Assembly (NCBI GenBank): GCA_037954665.1
Contig: JBBMOL010000009.1
Location: 1,488,001-1,552,000 of the forward strand
Length of the DNA: 64,000 bases
Reading direction: 5' to 3'
Origin: Laguncularia racemosa
Taxonomy: Eukaryota; Streptophyta; Magnoliopsida; Myrtales; Combretaceae
Each line of letters starts with the position of its first letter. Positions within the stretch are counted from its first letter, which is position 1. The notes beneath the pieces are model-generated. The model did no database searches. It was not told the origin of the DNA and worked only from the letters and a program-made list of their open reading frames with translations. The translations under genes and the position numbers were made by a program. Shown here in pieces: positions 1 to 11,628 of the stretch.

Positions 1-918
1 CTTGGAAAATCAAATTTGATAAATTACAAAAATGTTTTCTGAAAGACCATAAGATACGTTGCTAGATAACATTGAAATTAATCCTAGAGAACAAGTGAAT
101 GAAAATACCTTAAGAAGTGGAAAAGAATTCCAATAAACAAAAATCCAGTGGAGAGGAGTTTGTACAAGAAAGTTAAAAGCAAGAAAAAGATGTTGAGAAA
201 ACTCCAAAAGTGAAGGAATTTAATGAGGAATGCTCCAACGAGTAGCATGGTAAATTTTTAAATAACTTCACATTAATTTACCTTTTGTTGAAACATTATC
301 ATTTATGCCAAAGTATGCAAAATATCTAAAGGATTTTCTCTCAAATAAAAGAAAATTAGAAGAGATCTCAATAGTCACACTTAGTGAAGAATGTTTAACA
401 ATCCTATAAAATCAATTACTGAAAAAATTAAAAGATCTAAGGAGTTTTACTTTACCCTATTTAATTGGTGACTTGTCAATTGAAAAAGCTTTTACTGCTT
501 TGGATGCTAGTATAAATTTAATGCCATATAAATTATTTAAAAGACTAGGACTAAAAGAACCTAAACCAATTAGAATGAGTTTGTAACTTGCCGATAGGTT
601 TATAAAATTTTCTAAAGGCATAATTGAAGATGTGTTGGTGAAGGTTGGCAATTTATTTTTCCATTTGATTTTGTAATATTAAACATAAATGAGGATATTG
701 AAGTGCCATTAATCCTAGGTTGATCCTTTTTAGCTACAACAAGAGTTATTATTGATGTAGTAGATGGTAAATTAATTCTTAGAGTTGGTGAGAATGAATT
801 AATTTTTAAAGTTTCTAATGCAATGAGATGTTCTCTTAAGCAAGATGATATGTGTTATTTTCTTGATACCATTAATCTTGTTGCTTCTAAACATATGCAA
901 GAAATCATTCATGAAGAT
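1..918 (+). pseudogene. Element H: old Athila-type gag-protease remnant, left part
   Basis: Plus-strand translation in shifting frames gives a degraded Athila retropepsin region. From about 270 it reads like IPFVEALSFMPKYAKYLKDF, then near 470-660 PYLIGDLSIEKAFTALDASI followed by NLMPYKLFKRLGL and GIIEDVLVKVGNLFF, and near 660-900 DFVILNINEDIEVPLILG. The active-site-like Asp codon is at 503-505 (motif D-A-S-I-N, comparable to D-L-G-A-S in elements A and B). Several stops and at least one frameshift make it non-functional. The sequence breaks at 918, where element C inserted (TSD AAGAT), and continues at 11634. Its 5' end lies outside the window. The Athila assignment rests on the protein pattern and on the shared motif at 11756-11790. 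Confidence 0.8.
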
Positions 919-1422
919 TGATATGCCACTCCAATTGTAATCAACAAATACTAATTAAGAAGTAATTGAACAAAATTACCAATTGGCAAGGATCCCCTTT
1001 CACGTGGAACCCTAATGTTTCAAGAACAAAGAACAATTGAAATTCCAAATTCTTACCAAATATTACTCACTAGTAGAATGAGGAAACAACTTGCAATTGC
1101 TGATTTTACACATAACAAATCCAAGCCTTCACTTGCCACAACCCTAGAAGAATTGATAAGAGTGTATAAAGAAAAAGAGAGAAATTTCCCTTTCTTTCAC
1201 GTGATGCTTTCTTCAAAATAAGACAAAAGTGTCTTTTTGTTGTCCCCCCTTACAAGTATTTATATATAGTAGTCCCTAAATATGAAAAAAAAAACAAGCA
1301 TAAGAAAATAAAGAAAATAGCATAGTACATGGTCGACTCTCTATGACCATTTCGGTTCAAACAACATAACACATAGCTAGCTCATCTTTGTCTATTTCGG
1401 TTCTTGTGATTTGATTCCCATC
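919..1422 (-). repeat. Element C 3' LTR
   Basis: 504-bp LTR with TG...CA ends, matching 11130-11628 along its full length with scattered differences. The adjacent 1423-1444 is the purine-rich end of the internal region when read on the minus strand (CGAGGAGA next to TGATGGG). Confidence 0.9.
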
Positions 1423-1449
1423 ATCTCCTCGAACCTGTGGAAGATTTGC
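1423..1449 (-). other. Element C polypurine tract and tail fragment
   Basis: On the minus strand this ends in CGAGGAGA directly before the LTR. Together with 8524-8640 it restores a tail reading DLRANLPQ...RGDDGNQ, the same C-terminal signature seen in D, E, F and K. The last five bases, TTTGC, are one copy of the element A target-site duplication. Confidence 0.75.
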
Positions 1450-3147
1450 TGATGGGTGTCGAATCCAACAAAAAAAAAAACCTACTCCTAGACAATGATA
1501 TGATTTGCGTATAGTAGTGAGTAGGGTCGTATCCACAGGGATTGGTTAAATATATTTCTATTCAAAGCGAATAAAGAGGAAAAGAAAAATGGGGGTTTTG
1601 TTTGTGAATCAAAATAATATTGAAACAAGATAATAAAATCGAATATTGATAAAAGCCTAGCCAAAGGAATCAAGATAGTTTGATTATAGGAATTGATCAT
1701 CGATGCAAATGTCTTCTATCCTTATTTCTAGATAAACTGGTTATGGTTATTAACAAGCTCTAATAACCTATCTCTCCTTACTTCTTCGATAATCAAAACA
1801 AGCTTTTTAATTACTTCTCTTATCGATTAGACAACCCTAGACAAGCTCTTAGGATTTAATCTATCAATAGCATTAAAAACTAGAGAGACTACCAATTCAT
1901 GCCAGTAGGTTATAAGATAACCTATTTAAACATGATCATACATCTCCATAACATGAATTCGATCATCTATTTTATAATCAAACATGTTATCGTGTCACCG
2001 AGACTAGAACTATCAAACAATTATAGATTTGACGTGCTAGTTGACAATATATTAACTTGCTAATTGAGTAGAAGAGCTCTAATTCATACCAATCAACAAA
2101 AATAATAATGACAAGACGTTCAAAAGATATATGAATATCCAAAAACAAAGAATAGATTAAATACAAATCAATTAGATCTCACAATTCGTGGAGAATCAAA
2201 CTTCTATGACCCTTTGGCTAGAAAAAACTACTTAGCTACACATGTTCATCATAAAAATGAAAATTAAAAGTGAAAACATAACAAGCCTCTTTTCCCGGCT
2301 GCCTGCTCTGCCTCCTTCTTTCCTTCTTGTCTCCAAGATGATCCAAGATTCCCCTAACCCTCTAGGGTTAGTTCTATTTATATTGTTAAAGGAATAGCAG
2401 GTGATCTTTTGTTAGCAAAATACGAAAATATCTTTCCTTTTTCAAGTGAATCTCGAGAAGAAAATAATCGTCCGCCTGGCACGCCCTACAACACAGCCGT
2501 GTGTCAAGCCGTGCCTTCCTCTATGGGTAATCTACAAGTCTTCATCCGTGATCAGTGTGTACTACGGCTTCAACCACGACCAGATCTCAAGCCGTGCCAT
2601 CCTCTGGTTGATGTTCCACAATTTCTCATCCTTGGCACTTCTTCCATTTCAACTTCCACCACGGCTTCAAGCACGGTTTCCACCAAGGCCAGATCACAAG
2701 TCGTGTCTCTCTCTGTTGGAAGTCCACATTTCCACCTTCTTGTGCAGTGTATAGCACGATTTGAACCATGGCCGTGCTTCAAAACGTGCCTCCTTCTAGA
2801 CAGATACACGGTCATGTACTTCAACCGTGTATTTTCCCGTAGATTCTTCAAAATAGATACACAGTCGTGTACTTCAACCGTGTAATTTCCTGTGGCTTCA
2901 AAACCAAGTACACGGCCGTGTACTTCAACTACACGCCCATGTACTTTCCTCCGGCAGTGTAAATCCTTGTCTTTGATCCAAGTTGTAGATGACTTCTCTA
3001 ATTTACTTGAATTAGCACCCTTGACTCTATTTAACCCGATTTATCACCATAATAGAATTAAGTACCATTTCCTTATGATTTCTATAAAATCTATAATAAA
3101 TTAACACACTTCATACTATAAAGATTGAGTATAAAATGGCTCTATCA
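1450..3147 (-). repeat. Element A 3' LTR
   Basis: 1,698-bp LTR. Minus-strand TATA box TATAAATAG at 2374-2382. The GC-richer part at 2470-2970 carries many CACGG/CCGTG half-sites, including a perfect 16-bp palindrome GTACACGGCCGTGTAC at 2908-2923. Partly open frames in this GC-rich block are composition artefacts. Confidence 0.93.
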
Positions 3148-3162
3148 AATTCCCCCACACTT
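3148..3162 (-). other. Element A polypurine tract
   Basis: On the minus strand AAGTGTGGGGGAATT directly precedes the 3' LTR start TGATAGAG. The same tract precedes the element B 3' LTR at 31698-31712. Confidence 0.85.
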
Positions 3163-4496
3163 AAACTCTTACTTGTCCTCAAGCAAATGAATCAAATCAA
3201 TTGAGAAATTCGTCATAGATTATACAAAAATTTCTTTTCATCATTCCAAGCATCTGTTCATTTGTAATTCATGACTTGTAATTTTAATGTCTACTACTTC
3301 AACCAAACTGGTTTCATGTGATCAAATTACCATGGACAAAATTTAATAGCTAATCTAAACAAAACAAACTTTAATCCTCATGTTTAGCAAAAGAATTTTT
3401 ATTCCAAAAGTAAATACTTAATTCACTAAGGAAAAACACCCAATTAAACTTCATTAGATATTATCAAGTATATAATCCTTGCAACATAAAGTAAAAGCAT
3501 ATAGTATCAACTCTTTCCATAGATTTTCTCCCTTTCTACTATAAGTCTTGTTTAATTCAATTGATGTTTCCATTCATTGTTCTTTTGATTTAATCAAGCA
3601 TCCATTTTGACGGGTTTTTGCCCGCTTCTTTTCATGAAATTTTACCTTTTTCGCCCTTATCGTTATAATGAGTTCATTGAGTCGGCACATCCCGAGCTCG
3701 TCACTCAAGTGACCGGGTTTTGAGATACCCCTACGGACTCTTCCTCACTCTAACATTCAAGTTTGAATACTCTTAACTCAATTAGTTGAATCATTGGAGT
3801 AATGGCTATGCTTGATTTTTTTATTTTTTTTAGAACAACTTCAAAGAGTATACAGTTGCTAATCTAACCTAGAAGTAAACTTGTTTATTTTTCACTTAGG
3901 GACTCGACTTACTCTTAGACTTCCAATTCTAAAGCAAAATACAAGGTAAATTTGTTTCTTAAAGATTTCACTACTTAATTTTAACCAAGTATTCTAATCA
4001 CAACAGTAGGTGAGTAAAGCATTTGAACAAGTCAATTTCACATTTTGTAGATGCTTATTATAACATTTAGTACAATCTCTAGATTTCATGATAATTTTGA
4101 AAAAATTTGGCTTAAAATTGCTTAAGGACAAACATTCAAAGTTTCAAAGTATGAGTCAATTCTCTATTCTCTATATTTTATTATCCTCTCCCCCACACTT
4201 AGCTTGAATAGTGTCCTCACTGTTCCTAATTCAGCACAATTAAAGAGGAATTAACAACACAAGGAACATTAGAGAATAAGAGAAAGGAAATACTGGTACT
4301 TCCCTGGCATTTGGAGTTCTCCCCTTAAGCACTAGAGAGTGTCATCTGATGATATGTATCCTTGCTGTAGCTAATCCACAAGAAAGAATAAAAACAAAAC
4401 TAAAATCAAAACAAAACTAAAACAAAACAAAACTAAATTAATTTTTTTTTTGACATGGGTTGCCTCCCATGAAGCGCCTTTCTTTAACGTCTTTGG
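3163..4496 (-). other. Element A non-coding region between protease and 3' LTR
   Basis: About 1.3 kb with no ORF of note, homologous to 30382-31697 of element B. It begins with a conserved motif at 4456-4490 (minus strand: ACGTTAAAGAAAGGCGCTT, then GGGAGGCAACCCA). A second stretch near 4190-4210 reads CTAAGTGTGGGGGA on the minus strand, resembling a duplicate polypurine tract. An autonomous Athila element would carry RT, RNase H and integrase before this region. Confidence 0.7.
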
Positions 4497-6764
4497 CTAG
4501 ACATTCCTGGCTAGATGTTCGAGTAAGGGTTTTGATGCCAGCTTTGGTGCCTGTGGTGATGGGTCAATAACATTCGCAACAAAAACAAGAGAGATATTGC
4601 TAGGATGTTTCATGGCATCATAAATGTTAAATTTAATCATTTCACCATCAAATTCCATAGTGAGGGTACCATCATTTACATCAATTTTCATCTTGGATGT
4701 CTTAAGGAATGGTCGCCCTAATAATATCAGTGATGAATTATGGGAATCATTATCTTCCATGTCAAGCACATAAAAATCAGTAGGAAAAACCAACCCATTA
4801 ACTTGAACTAAAACATCCTCTAGAACTCCTTCAGGATAAACATTGGACCTGTCAGCAAGTTGAACAATAACACCTGTTTCCTTCAAGGGGCCAACATTCA
4901 AACGTTGATAAACAGACAAAGGCATGACATTGATCGAAGTTCCTAGATCACACATGGCTTTAGCGATTCCAAGATTACCTATTTTGCAAGGAATGGTAAA
5001 CATACCTGGGTCCTTACATTTAGGAGGAAGCTTCTTCTGGATGATAGCTGAAACATTTTCACTCACACTAATCTTTTCATTACCTTTCAGCTTCCTTTTG
5101 TTTGTGCACAAGTCTTTGAGAAATCTAGCATAGCGCGGTATTTGCTTAATTGCATCAAGCAAAGGAATATTTACCTCAACTTTGCGAAAAGTTTCCAGAA
5201 TCTCTTTTTCTTCCGGTTCATGCTTGGATTTCGCTAATCTGGAAGGGAAAGGAGGTGGTGTCAACATGACCTTTGGTGGCTCAACTAGAGACCTTCTAAT
5301 CTAGTTGTCCTGCTGGCTCGGAGTCGAAATCTCTTTCTTAGTCTCTTCCTCAAGATTAGATAGGTGTCCTTTCTTATTTAATCCCTGCAATTCTGTTCCA
5401 CTTCTCAAGGTAATTGCATTAACGCTTTGCTTCGAATTTGTAATAGTTTAAGAAGGGAACTTACCTTGATTTTCTAACCTGTTTACAGAAGAAGCAAGTT
5501 GGCTTACGTGATTCTCCAAGTTTCGAATGCTTTGCTTTGTTTCATCCTGAAATTGTTTTGTATTAATAGCAAGAGATTTAACAATTTCCTCAAGAGACAT
5601 ACCTGAAGTGGAAGGAGCTTGGGGTATTTGGTTTGATGGCTTAGGCTGGAATTGTTGGAAATGTTGTGGGTTATTGCCGTACCGGAAGTTAGGATGATCC
5701 CTCCATCCAGGATTGTAAGTATTCGAGTAGGGATCATATCTCCTCTGTGGTTGTCCTGGGAATCCTCCTACAGCATTGGCATGTTCATGATTTTCATCTT
5801 GCAATGTGGGGCACATGTCGGTAGGATGATTAGGAGCAGCACAAATTCCACAAGCCTTCACCTGCTGGGTATTTCCAAGAGCTAGCTACTGCACAAGGGA
5901 GGTTAGGTTAGAAATTTGATGTTCAAGGTTAGACACACTTACCTCATTTACCTTCCTTGAAGACGTATCATGCCTATACCTAAATTGTTACGAATTAGCA
6001 GCCATAATGGAGATCAATTCCCTAGCTTGACCAAGGGTTTTGTTTACTATGGCGCCTCCACTTGCAGCATCCATCATCTTCCTCTCCATTGGAAGCAAGC
6101 CTTCATAGAAGTATTGGATGAGGAGTTGTTCAGATATCCCATGTTGTGGATAGCTTGCACACAGTTGCTTGAACCTCTCCCAATACTCATGAAGAGTCTC
6201 GGTGTCCCTTTGTTTGATACCACAAATTTCTCTTCTTATACCAACGACTCTGGATGCGGGGAAGAATTTATCCAAGAAGAGTCTCACCATATCTATCCAA
6301 GTGGTTATAGAACCTGGAGGCAAATAAAACAACCAATCTTTAGCTTTAGTACTTAAAGAGAATGGAAAAGCACGTAACTTGATTTGATCGTCAGTTATTC
6401 CTTGCGGCCTCATACTAGAACACACTATATGAAACTCTTTCAAATGTTTGTGAGGATCTTCTTTCTCAAGACCATGAAAGGTGGGTAGCAGATGTATCAA
6501 CCCAGATTTCAACTCGAATTCAACAGCTAGTTCGGGACAGTGAATACAAAGGGGTTGTTGATTCACATCCGGTGCAGCTAATTCTCGCAATGTTCTTTCG
6601 GGATTTGCCATATCGTCTTCTTTTTCAGAATCAATGGATGAATCCGACAAATCCGATGCCAAGTTCAGACCAGGGGATGATCTAGCTTCTCTTCGCAGCC
6701 TCTTAAGAGTCTTCTCAATCTCCGGATTATAAGTGAGTGCACCTGTATGAGAAGAACGAGTCAT
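4497..6764 (-). pseudogene. Element A gag-protease polyprotein, four in-frame stops
   Basis: The frame is exactly 756 codons from ATG at 6764 to TAG at 4497, with no net indel relative to element B. Order: N-terminal MTRSSHTG; Retrotrans_gag-type capsid region (AKDWLFYLPPGSITTW, FLDKFFPASR, YWERFKQLC), about residues 85-255; CX2CX4HX4C zinc knuckle C-GI-C-AAPN-H-PTDM-C near residue 304; retropepsin-like domain with D-L-G-T-S-I-N near residue 606 and ILLGRPF near 680. In-frame stops lie at 5988-5990 (TAA), 5886-5888 (TAG), 5448-5450 (TAA) and 5301-5303 (TAG); each is a Gln codon in element B. Gag would form the particle and the protease would process it. RT and integrase would have to come from another element. 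Confidence 0.92.
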
Positions 6765-6791
6765 ACAAGAATAGAATAAATTTGACACCAA

Positions 6792-6809
6792 TCCCCGGCA
6801 ACGGCGCCA
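6792..6809 (-). other. Element A primer-binding site (tRNA-Asp type)
   Basis: Minus-strand TGGCGCCGTTGCCGGGGA lies five bases inside the 5' LTR end. It is complementary to the 3' end of plant tRNA-Asp, a primer known for Athila elements. Confidence 0.88.
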
Positions 6810-6814
6810 AAATT

Positions 6815-8523
6815 TGATGGGTGTCGAATCCAACAAAAATAAAAACCTACTCCTAGACAATGATATGATTTGCGTATAGTAGTGAGTAGGGTCGTATCCA
6901 TAGGGATTGGTTAAATATATTTCTATTCAAAGCGAATAAAGAGGAAAAGAAAAATGGGGGTTTTGTTTGTAAATCAAAATAATATTGAAACAAGATAATA
7001 AAATCGAATATTGATAAAAGCCTAGCCAAAGGAATCAAGATAGTTTAATTCTAGGAATTGATCATCGATGCAAATGTCTTCTATCCTTATTTCTAGATAA
7101 ACTGGTTATGGTTATTAACAAGCTCTAATAACCTATCTCTCCGTACTTCTTCGATAATCAAAACAAGCTCTTTAATTACTTTTCTTATCGATTAGACAAC
7201 TTTAGACAAGCTCTTAGGATTTAATCTATCAATAGCATTAAAAACTAAAGAGACTACCAATTCATGCCAGTAGGTTATAAGATAACCTATTTAAACATGA
7301 TCATACGTCTCCATAACATGAATTCGATCATCTATTTTATAATCAAACATGTTATCGTGTCACCGAGACTAGAACTATCAAACAATTACAGATTTGACGT
7401 GCTAGTTGACAATATATTAACTTGCTAATTGAGTAGAAGAGCTCTAATTCATACCAATCAACAAAAATAATAATGACAAGACGTTCAGAAGATATATGAA
7501 TATCCAAAAACAAATAATAGATTAAATACAAATCAATTAGATCTCACAATTCATGGAGAATCAAACTTCTATGACCCTTTGGCTAGAAAAACTACTTAGC
7601 TACACATGTTCATCATAAAAACGAAAATTAAAAGTGAAAACATAACAAGCCTCTGTTCCCGACTGCCTGCTCTGCCTCCTTCTTTCCTTCTTGTCTCCAA
7701 GATGATCCAAGATTTCCCTAACCCTCTAGGGTTAGTTCTATTTATATTGTTAAAGAAATAGCAGGTGATCTTTTGCTAGCAAGATACGAAAATATCTTTC
7801 CTTTTTCAAGTAAATCTCGAGAAGAAAATAATCGTCCGCCTAGCACGCCCTACAACACGGCCGTGTGTCAAGTCGTACCTTCCTCTGTGGGTAATCTACA
7901 AGTCTTCATCCGAGATCAGTGTGTACCACGGCTTCAACCACGACCAGATCTCAAGCCGTGCCATCCTCTGGTTGATGTTCCATAATTTCTCATCCTTGGC
8001 ACGTCTTCCATTTCAACTTCCACCACGGCTTCAACCATGGCTTCAAGCATGGTTTCCACCAAGGCCAGATCACAAATTGTGTCTCTCTCTGTTGGAAGTC
8101 CACATTTCCACCTTCTTGTGCAGTGTATAGCATGGTTTGAACCATGGCCGTGCTTCAAAACGTGCCTCCTTCTAGACAGATACACGGTCGTGTACTTCAA
8201 CCGTGTATTTTCCCGTGGATTCTTCAAAACAGATACACGGTCGTGTACTTCAACCGTGTAGTTTCCTGTGGCTTCAAAACTAAGTACACGGCCGTGTACT
8301 TCAACTACATGCCCATGTACTTTCCTCCGGCGGTGTAAATCCTTGTCTTTGATCCAAGTTGTAGATGACTTCTCTAATTTACTTGAATTAGCACCCTTGA
8401 CTCCATTTAACCTGATTTATCACCATAATAGAATTAAGTACCATTTCCTTATTATTTCTATAAAATCTATAATAAATTAACACACTTCATACTATAAAGA
8501 TTGAGTATAAAATGGCTCTATCA
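6815..8523 (-). repeat. Element A 5' LTR
   Basis: 1,709-bp LTR paired with 1450-3147. TATA box TATAAATAG on the minus strand at 7738-7746. Palindrome GTACACGGCCGTGTAC at 8284-8299. It carries a short extra repeat unit near 8030-8050 (TTCAACCATGGC) that is absent from the partner LTR. Confidence 0.93.
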
Positions 8524-8690
8524 TTTGCCCTCAAATCTTATGGTTCTTTTGTTTTAGATGAAAATTTATGAGAGTCACTTAGATTGAAAATCTTGGTCTA
8601 CATATCTTTATTACCTTGAAGTCGTGATTGCCCTAGAGTCTTCTTGAGATGTTCATAACTCTTTTGATAAAGCTTTTGAATTTCCTATGA

Positions 8691-10537
8691 CTATTTTACT
8701 CTACTCAAGTTGTCTTCCAGTTCTTTTTGCCCTAATAATAAAGACTTCTTTCCAGTAGTTTTATTGATTTGTTGCTGGAATTCGTGTACATCAATTGGTG
8801 ACATAGGAGTCAAAACAACCCGTTCACTATCCTTTTGAAATACATAGGTGTTTCTAAACCTATCATGAAGTGCTCTCTTATCAAATAACCAAGGTCTATC
8901 CAGTAGTATATGTGATGCACACATAAGAAGAACATCACAAACAATTTCATCCTAGTATTTTTTTCCTATGTTGGTTAGAACCTTAAGCCCTCTGAGTGAC
9001 ATACAAATTGTCTTATTCACTTAACCAATGCAATTTATTAGGATTAGGATGTGGGATAGTGACTAGTTGTAATCTATTTACTGTTGCAGCAGCTACTACA
9101 TTTGTGCAACTACCATCATCAATAAGAAGAGCACATAAATTACCTTGAACCCTACAAGGAATATGGAATAGGTTTTCTCTCTGTACGTACTCAACATTTG
9201 GAGATGTAGTCATTACCCTACACAATACGTTAGTAGCCAAATATTGATCATTTCCCTTGTCTTCATGTGCTTCAGCATCTGGATCCTCATAATACTCCTT
9301 TAGCACTACAGACAAATCTATTGGCTCAAGTATCTCTTCCTTGCCATCCTTACTTTCCACCTCCATAGCAATCATCACCCTTTTATTAGGACATTGAGCA
9401 GCTAAGTGTCAAATGCCCAAACATTTGAAGCATTGGATTTGACAATTCTTCCCACCTGATGACCCAAGCACTATTTGCTTAATGTCTGCCCCAACAATTG
9501 CTTTCCCATTTCCAGAAATTGCCTTCTCTTTTCAATATTAGTAACAACTGCATTTGCTTCCACCATCTTATCAATTCCCTTTTTTTCACCCTGTTGACTA
9601 TCTGACCAATATAGTTTAGTAGTAGATCTATACCTATTACTCGCTGCTCTATAAGGATTAGATTGCCTCTGTCTCTCCACTTTTAGAGCTAACCGAATGG
9701 CCTCACCAATTGTGTCATACCTCTACAGCTCTACAATACATGCAATCTCATATTTCAACCCAGATATAAATCTCGCCATGGTCTACTCAGGAGGTTGACT
9801 GCCCCACATTAGATCATCAATGTCTCAAGCTCCTATACATGCTCATCCACAGTTTTTCCTCCCTGTCTCAATGTCCAGAGACGCATAAATAACTCCTGTC
9901 TATAGTGCTCTGATATAAACCTATTCCTCATAACCCGTTTCATTTCTTGCTAAGTACGAATCTCAGCATCACCATCTCTCCTTCTACTGGCGACAATGTC
10001 CTTCCACCATAAGGCGGCATATCCTGTAAACTCGACTACTACTAGATGAACCCGAGTGTGATCATTAATTTCATAACACTCAAAAAGGCCCTCTACCTTA
10101 TCTTCCCAATCTAGATAATCCTTTACAGAACCCTTTCCAGCAAATGGAGGTATTTGCAATTTTACATATTCCAGACCTTTAGGTGGCCTAAACTCACGGT
10201 TAGGATAAGGTTCATCCTCAAAGTTATCATCCATTTCCTCTCGAAAAGCATGATAATCTCCTCCCAATCTCCTATCCTTATTTCCTCCTACCACTCCTTC
10301 CCTACATGCATCATTAGGGGCTACCTGAGGCGGAGGTGCCTGTGGATTTGCCACTGGTGGTTATGGTAATGTCATCTGATCAACCCGTTTTGCTAGTGTA
10401 GCAACAATAGTGGTAAAATCTTGCAATTGTTCTTCTAAAGTTCTTCTTCCACCTGTAGTACGACATCCCTGACCTCCTCTTACAACCTGACTATTGGCCT
10501 CATTACCAATTCCCCCATTCACATTATCATTCGGCAT
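8691..10537 (-). pseudogene. Element C gag-protease pseudogene
   Basis: Reads on the minus strand from an ATG at 10537 (MPNDNVNGGIGNEANS). The capsid domain lies in 10354-9800 (KLQIPPFAGKGSVKDYLDWE, ALWWKDIVASRRR, then the decayed EMKRVMRNRFISEHYRQELF). A zinc knuckle lies near 9395-9450 (C-FK-C, with a TGA in the loop, H-LAAQ-C). The retropepsin at 9378-9013 contains RENLFHIPCRVQGNLCALLI and D-D-G-S-C-T-N-V, then DEIVCDV and SHILLDRPW near 8890-8960, ending near 8691. Stops lie before 10354, at about 9949, in the zinc knuckle and after HWLSE at 9013. It is not functional as a single protein. The clade is Ty3/gypsy, probably chromovirus-like, but not resolved here. Confidence 0.85.
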
Positions 10538-11110
10538 GGTTGTTGAATTAGACTTTCACAAATTCTTTTTTTTTTTTTTATACAGTCACACCTCCATAAC
10601 ACCAATTCCTCCAACCCAAATATACTCTTCAAGATACACATATAAACACTTCAAGGTACAACTCACATACACTCACAGCTCAACACACCTTTACAGTAAC
10701 ACACACACACCCATAGCACAACACACACACTCACAGTACAACACACACCTCATGGTAGAACATAACCTCAAGGCATAACACACACTTACTCATGGCACAA
10801 CACTCCCTCCAAGGCACAAATTCCTTAAACTAAAGTCAATAGTGCATTGAAAGCAATTTAATGCACAATTACTATTCAATTACACACTAATGGAATCAAT
10901 TATAGCGATTCCTCAATTTCATACATGATAAGGAACCCTAAAGCAATCCTTCCTTCGAATTCAACCCACAATGACTATTAGAATACAACATAATTCATGT
11001 AACATACACAATTTCAACTTAAAATCAACAATTGAACAAGTGCATGATATAAACCCTATATCCCTAATTCGAAATCAAGACTCCTCACATGCAATTCCTT
11101 TCTCAACTGT
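10538..11110 (-). other. Element C 5' leader with CA-rich tract
   Basis: Untranslated stretch between PBS and gag. 10570-10830 is a (CA)-rich, imperfect simple repeat (ACACACAC, CAACACACAC). A similar CA-rich leader occurs in element I (39960-40680), which supports relatedness of the two. Short frames here come from low complexity. Confidence 0.6.
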
Positions 11111-11123
11111 GGCTTTGATACCA
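11111..11123 (-). other. Element C primer-binding site (initiator tRNA-Met type)
   Basis: Minus-strand TGGTATCAAAGCC, six bases inside the 5' LTR. It differs by one base from the usual plant initiator-Met PBS TGGTATCAGAGC found in E and F. Confidence 0.75.
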
Positions 11124-11129
11124 CAAAGA

Positions 11130-11628
11130 TGATATGCCACTCCAATTGTAATCAACAAATACTAATTAAGAAGTAATTGAGCAAAATTCCCAATTGGCAA
11201 GGATCCCCTTTCACGTGGAAACCTAATGTTTCAAGAACAAAGAACAATTGAAATTATAAATTCTTACTAGATATTACTCACTAGTAGAATGAGGAAACAA
11301 CTTGCAATTGTTGATTTTACACTCAACAAATCTAAGCCTTCACTTGCCATAACCCTAGAAGAATTGATAAGAGTGTATAAAAAAGAAGAAGAGAAATTTC
11401 CCTTTCTTTCATGTGATGCTTTCTTCAAAATAAGACAAAAGTTTCTTTTTGTTGTCCCCCCTTGCAAGTATTTATACTAATCCCTAAATATGGAAAAAAC
11501 AAGCATAAGAAAATAAAGAACATAGCATAGTACATGGCCCACTCTCTATGTCCATTTTGGTTCAAACAACATAACACATAGCCAGCTCATCTTTATCCAT
11601 TTTAGTTCTTGTGATTTGATTCCCATCA
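11130..11628 (-). repeat. Element C 5' LTR
   Basis: 499-bp LTR, plus-strand TGATATGCC...CCCATCA, the partner of 919-1422. The following AAGAT is the second TSD copy. Confidence 0.9.

Larger units (their letters stand above)
1450..8523 (-). mobile_element. Element A: non-autonomous Athila-like retrotransposon (gag-protease only)
   Basis: A 7,074-bp element with LTRs of about 1.7 kb (1450-3147 and 6815-8523), TG...CA ends and the exact TSD TTTGC (1445-1449 and 8524-8528). It reads on the minus strand: 5' LTR 6815-8523, tRNA-Asp type PBS 6792-6809, gag-protease 6764-4497, about 1.3 kb of non-coding sequence, polypurine tract 3148-3162, 3' LTR 1450-3147. The internal region is only 3.67 kb and contains no RT, RNase H or integrase. 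By eye the first 260 bp of the two LTRs differ at about five places, so the insertion is fairly young. Structure and coding capacity match element B. Confidence 0.95.
919..11628 (-). mobile_element. Element C: Ty3/gypsy LTR retrotransposon, minus strand, interrupted by element A
   Basis: Two LTRs of about 500 bp (919-1422 and 11130-11628), both TGATATGCC...CCCATCA on the plus strand, are flanked by the exact 5-bp duplication AAGAT (914-918 and 11629-11633). The element reads on the minus strand: 5' LTR 11130-11628, PBS, gag, protease, tail, polypurine tract, 3' LTR. Element A is inserted in the tail just before the polypurine tract. After removing A, the internal region runs from the protease directly to a short DLRAN-type tail. 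No reverse transcriptase, RNase H or integrase is present, so C was probably non-autonomous before A landed. Confidence 0.9.

Noticed and set aside
1015..1221. 68-codon plus-strand open frame, similar to one at 11289-11480
   Set aside because: Both lie inside the LTRs of element C on the non-coding strand; the similarity merely reflects the LTR pair.
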